A DNA stretch of 8,542 bases from Victivallales bacterium (GTDB taxonomy: Bacteria; Verrucomicrobiota; Lentisphaeria; Victivallales; Victivallaceae): assembly GCA_030634125.1 (NCBI GenBank), contig DAOWBJ010000057.1, forward strand, positions 1 to 8,542. The letters run 5' to 3'. Numbering within the stretch: position 1 is the first letter of the stretch; every line of letters starts with the position of its first letter. Position numbers and translations under genes: made by a program. Of this stretch, positions 6,279 to 8,542 are shown piece by piece. The notes beneath the pieces were generated by a model that saw only the letters and a list, made by a program, of their open reading frames with translations, searched no databases and was not told the DNA's origin.

Positions 6279-6444
6279 GGAAAATATTCTTTTTAAAGAA
6301 GAATGTTATAATATTCAAAGCCTCGCGATTGCCTTTCGCTTTGCTCAGGCACAGGCACAGCCTGCGCAGAGTCGAGAGCAGCATTGGTCTAATGCGCCCC
6401 AGGCAAGCTTGGTGCTTACACTTCGCCGCTTGACCACGGAGCCG
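6279..6444. repeat. structured GC-rich intergenic region between convergent genes
   Basis: After a weak AT-rich inverted repeat (ATTCTT 6286-6291 / AAGAAT 6299-6304), composition changes to a GC-rich patch from about 6318 with several short hairpins, including GCATT-ggtct-AATGC (6381-6395) and AAGC-n5-GCTT (6405-6417). CAAGC (6404-6408) can also pair with GCTTG (6428-6432), mirroring the CAAGCG/CGCTTG hairpin at 434-451. Both are followed by ACC, giving the shared 12-mer CGCCGCTTGACC (6424-6435 and 443-454). It is probably a dispersed intergenic repeat. I see no convincing gene here. Confidence 0.45.
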
Positions 6445-6461
6445 TTACATCCGGCTTTTTT
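6440..6461 (+). terminator. intrinsic terminator for the adaptor/protease operon
   Basis: AGCCG (6440-6444), a seven-base loop and CGGCT (6452-6456) are followed by six T (6456-6461) on the plus strand. The short stem makes it a modest terminator. It overlaps the 3' end of the convergent HIT gene: the HIT stop codon (6445-6447) lies in the loop. Confidence 0.55.
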
Positions 6462-6960
6462 CTATTTCATTTTCCCAGGTATTTCTCAGGAATTCAGCTG
6501 TTTTTTCAATTGCTTCGGGTACACAGCGGGTATCGGCTAATACGGGCATAAAATTGGTGTCTCCATTCCAGCGCGGTACGATGTGCATGTGTAAATGATC
6601 CGCAAAACCCGCTCCCGCGGCGTTGCCGAGATTAAAACCTATATTAAAGGCGTCAGGATACATTGCCGCGGTTAAAACTTTTTTGCAGTCAACACATAAA
6701 TCCATTAATTCATGACGTTCCTCTGCGGTAAGTTTCTCTAAATCCCCGACATGCCGGTAAGGCGAAACCATCACGTGTCCCGAATTATACGGGAAACGAT
6801 TGACCATTACAAAACATGTTTTGCCGCGATAAATAACGAGAGCCTCCTCCTCGGATTCGGGATTTTTCTGCTCGTTGTTACATAAAAAACAAGCGTTTCC
6901 TTTTTCGCCGCGAATAAATTCAATGCGCCATGGCGCCCATAGTGGTCGATTTGAACTCAT
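6445..6960 (-). CDS. HIT-family nucleotide phosphorylase/hydrolase (Ap4A phosphorylase-like)
   Basis: This 171-residue cytosolic protein belongs to the histidine-triad superfamily, whose members cleave nucleoside phosphoanhydride or phosphoramidate bonds using the middle His of the triad. The triad 'HLHMHIVPRW' is at 122-131 (H122, H124, H126). The N-terminal 'PLWAPWRIEFI' followed by 'CFLC' (C24, C27) and the 'NRFPYNSGHVMVSPYRH' block (54-70) resemble the larger HIT proteins annotated as Ap4A phosphorylases (Rv2613c type). C24, C27, H70 and H122 could form a structural zinc site by analogy with GalT-like HIT proteins; that is inference. The ATG at 6958-6960 is preceded by AGGAG at good spacing. 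The gene is divergent from rpmE and convergent with the protease operon. The exact substrate cannot be read from the sequence; its role may be dinucleotide polyphosphate turnover. Confidence 0.9.
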   Translation of the reverse strand: MSSNRPLWAPWRIEFIRGEKGNACFLCNNEQKNPESEEEALVIYRGKTCFVMVNRFPYNSGHVMVSPYRHVGDLEKLTAEERHELMDLCVDCKKVLTAAMYPDAFNIGFNLGNAAGAGFADHLHMHIVPRWNGDTNFMPVLADTRCVPEAIEKTAEFLRNTWENEIEKSRM

Positions 6961-7111
6961 GTTTTGAAACTCCTCATTTTTTTTATGTTTTATTTATTTA
7001 ACTCTTGAATTCTTTTACAATTACAGTATATTCAATAGCTCTGATTGTCTAGTTATATAAATAATTGATTATAATAATATTAAATATAAGCTAAAATTAA
7101 GGTATTTCAAA
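6961..7111. promoter_or_regulatory. divergent promoter region (HIT gene / rpmE)
   Basis: A 151-bp, very AT-rich gap between divergent genes. The clearest rightward -10 box is TATAAT at 7070-7075, with TTGTCT at 7045-7050 as a possible -35; the spacing of 19 bp is longer than ideal. No L31-binding or zinc-regulator site is recognisable by eye. Confidence 0.35.
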
Positions 7112-7318
7112 ATGAAAAAAGATATACATCCAAAATATAGTGATGCAAAAATCACTTGCGCGTGTGGACATGTATGGGAAACCAAGTCAACTTTGGCTGA
7201 AACTAAAGTTGGTATTTGTGCTAAATGTCATCCGTTTTTCACTGGTACGCAGAAATTTGTTGATACAGCCGGTCGCGTTGAACGCTTCCGTCAACGTTAC
7301 GCTAAAAAAGACTCTTAA
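7112..7318 (+). CDS. rpmE: 50S ribosomal protein bL31 (zinc-binding form)
   Basis: bL31 is a small protein of the large ribosomal subunit, contributing to the bridge between the 50S central protuberance and the 30S head. The 68-residue product begins 'MKKDIHPKY' and carries 'CHPFFTGTQKFVDTAGRVERF' (39-59), the family signature. Four cysteines, C16 and C18 in 'CAC' and C36 and C39 in 'CAKC', mark it as the zinc-binding (C+) type rather than the zinc-independent paralogue made under zinc limitation. The ATG at 7112 has AAGG about nine bases upstream. It precedes prfA, a conserved neighbourhood in many bacteria, but a strong terminator separates the two. Identification is secure. Confidence 0.97.
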   Translation: MKKDIHPKYSDAKITCACGHVWETKSTLAETKVGICAKCHPFFTGTQKFVDTAGRVERFRQRYAKKDS

Positions 7319-7329
7319 GCTTTTTACTC

Positions 7330-7369
7330 CGCCTGCAAACAAATTAATTTCGTTTTGCAGGCGTTTTTT
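7330..7369 (+). terminator. strong intrinsic terminator after rpmE
   Basis: CGCCTGCAAA (7330-7339) pairs perfectly with TTTGCAGGCG (7354-7363), followed by six T (7364-7369). The intervening AAATTAATTT (7341-7350) is itself palindromic and can extend the hairpin. It lies just after the rpmE stop (7316-7318) and ends 54 bases before prfA, so most rpmE transcripts should stop here. Confidence 0.88.
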
Positions 7370-7423
7370 ATTCAAATTTCGGCTGACAAAGCGAAAAACA
7401 CTTGCGTTTACTGGGAGATATTG

Positions 7424-8509
7424 ATGACACCACAGGAAATTTCAGGATATATTGATAATCTTAAAGACCATTTTAAAGGACTTGAACAACGTCTTTCCGA
7501 CCCGTCAATCTACAGCAAACCTCCCGAGGCAAAAGCTGTATCCCAGGAACACCGCAAGCTTGATAATTTATTTAAAGACTTTACAGCCTGGGAAACCGCT
7601 CTTACTGAAATAGATGAAAACAAGCTCATGCTTCAGGAAGAGGACGACGAAGAACTCAAGGAAATGGCTAGTGCCGAACTTGAAGATTTAGAATTTAAAG
7701 CTGAAAAACTTGAAAGCAGTATACAATTAGCCCTGCTTCCCCCGGACCCCAACGACGCGCGTAATATCATTGTTGAAATCCGACCCGCCGCAGGTGGGGA
7801 TGAAGCCGCATTGTTCGCGGGTGAACTTTTACGTCTTTACACGCATTACGCGGAAAACAAAAAGTGGAAACTGGAAGTTCTCGATCAAACCGCCAGCGAT
7901 CTTGGAGGAATTAAATCCGTAGCGTTTTCTCTTTCAGGCGACAATGTTTATTCACGAATGAAATACGAAAGCGGCGTGCATCGTGTACAGCGCGTGCCGA
8001 CGACAGAATCCGGCGGACGTACTCATACTTCCACCGTAACAGTATCCGTAATGCCCGAAGCGGAAGAAGTTGAACTTAATTTAGATCCCTTAGAGTTACG
8101 TATTGACGTATTTCGCGCTTCCGGCCCGGGAGGCCAGTGCGTAAATACTACTGACTCAGCGGTTCGTATAACTCATGAGCCGACTGGCGTTTGCGTAGTC
8201 AGTCAGCAGGAAAAATCCCAGCACCGCAACCGCGAAATAGCCATGCGTATTTTATGCGCGCGTCTGCTCGAAGTCAAGCAGCAGGAAGAAGCAGATAAAC
8301 AGGCTGCCGACAAGCGGTCTCAAGTGGGAACAGGCGACCGAAGTGAGCGTATCCGCACCTATAATTACCCTCAAAACCGCGTAACGGATCATCGTTACAA
8401 CATTACGCTTTATCATTTACCGAGAGTTCTTGAGGGCGAACTGGACATTCTTCTTGATCCGATTATCTCTATCGACTGCGAGCGCCAACTGGAAGCCTTA
8501 AATAAATAA
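7424..8509 (+). CDS. prfA: peptide chain release factor 1 (RF1)
   Basis: RF1 recognises UAA and UAG stop codons and triggers peptide release in the ribosomal peptidyl-transferase centre. From the ATG at 7424 the product is 361 residues, matching the usual ~360. Domains: helical N-terminal domain (1-~110), domains 2/4 with 'EIRPAAGGDEAALFAGEL' (118-135), the stop-codon-reading tripeptide P192-T193-T194 in 'RVPTTESGGRTHTS' (the PxT form that marks RF1, not the SPF of RF2), and the catalytic GGQ loop at 236-238 in 'SGPGGQCVNTTDSAVR'. The GGQ-C context resembles chlamydial RF1. The start is chosen because GGGAG (7413-7417) lies six bases upstream and homology begins at 'MTPQEI'; the open frame extends to TTG 7355, but that codon lies inside the rpmE terminator. 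Expression needs its own promoter or readthrough of that terminator. A prmC methyltransferase gene often follows, but the window ends 33 bases later. Confidence 0.97.
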   Translation: MTPQEISGYIDNLKDHFKGLEQRLSDPSIYSKPPEAKAVSQEHRKLDNLFKDFTAWETALTEIDENKLMLQEEDDEELKEMASAELEDLEFKAEKLESSIQLALLPPDPNDARNIIVEIRPAAGGDEAALFAGELLRLYTHYAENKKWKLEVLDQTASDLGGIKSVAFSLSGDNVYSRMKYESGVHRVQRVPTTESGGRTHTSTVTVSVMPEAEEVELNLDPLELRIDVFRASGPGGQCVNTTDSAVRITHEPTGVCVVSQQEKSQHRNREIAMRILCARLLEVKQQEEADKQAADKRSQVGTGDRSERIRTYNYPQNRVTDHRYNITLYHLPRVLEGELDILLDPIISIDCERQLEALNK

Positions 8510-8542
8510 ACGAAGACACATTTATTCATTTGAAAACTGGTA

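Noticed and set aside
6286..6304. AT-rich inverted repeat after the protease stop as the operon terminator
   Set aside because: The stem is six A/T-rich base pairs with no T-run after it; the hairpin at 6440-6461 fits better.
6193..6384. Minus-strand 63-codon ORF across the protease 3' end and the GC-rich patch
   Set aside because: It overlaps the real protease gene antisense, has no ribosome-binding site, and its product is low-complexity Leu/Arg/Lys-rich sequence typical of translated repeat DNA.
7383..7412. CTGACA-18-TTTACT as a prfA promoter
   Set aside because: Transcription would start near 7419, downstream of the prfA Shine-Dalgarno (7413-7417), so it could not drive normal translation; the -10 match is also poor.
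7355..7423. Upstream extension of prfA to a TTG at 7355
   Set aside because: The codon lies inside the rpmE terminator stem, has no ribosome-binding site, and adds 23 residues with no family similarity; ATG 7424 has a good Shine-Dalgarno.
1..8542. CRISPR array, insertion sequence or transposase
   Set aside because: No regularly spaced repeats, transposase-like ORFs or terminal inverted repeats with target duplications were seen.

Overview
The window looks like a moderately AT-rich chromosomal segment from a Gram-negative-type bacterium. It is most plausibly a member of the PVC superphylum (Lentisphaerae, Chlamydiae or Planctomycetes relatives). The lineage guess rests on the Chlamydia-like 'GPGGQCVN' context of the RF1 catalytic motif and on an M50-peptidase/HlyD gene set of a type I associate with Planctomycetes and Lentisphaerae. 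It is inference from memory, not a search result.

Layout. Bases 34-78 (minus) hold the 3' part of a tRNA-Val(GAC), cut off at the anticodon loop. It is followed by an AT-rich, repeat-bearing, gene-free stretch (79-396) and a GC-rich hairpin island (397-478). mraY (494-1585, minus) makes the first lipid-linked peptidoglycan precursor; it stands outside any visible dcw cluster. A 175-bp divergent intergenic region carries a good candidate promoter for a rightward operon (1761-6278). That operon encodes a secreted HlyD/RND-type periplasmic adaptor, a membrane-anchored adaptor with a GAF-like N-terminal domain, and a membrane site-2-type (M50) metalloprotease fused to a PqqD-like N-terminal domain and a C-terminal HlyD adaptor module. 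The middle gene is interrupted by a -1 frameshift near 3690; its last ~102 residues continue to 3999 in the other frame. A GC-rich structured intergenic patch (6310-6444) follows, with a terminator that overlaps the end of a convergent HIT-family nucleotide phosphorylase/hydrolase gene (6445-6960, minus). The right end holds the core translation genes rpmE (7112-7318) and prfA (7424-8509), separated by a strong intrinsic terminator.

How the genes fit together. The central operon is the accessory, least characterised part. It has three separate lipoyl/beta-barrel adaptor modules, one soluble, one membrane-anchored and one fused to an intramembrane protease, but no ABC or RND pump and no TolC-type outer-membrane gene in view. 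The PqqD-like domain and M50 site suggest recognition and cleavage or export of a peptide or protein substrate, which is not encoded here. mraY, the HIT gene, rpmE and prfA are housekeeping neighbours with no evident functional link to it.
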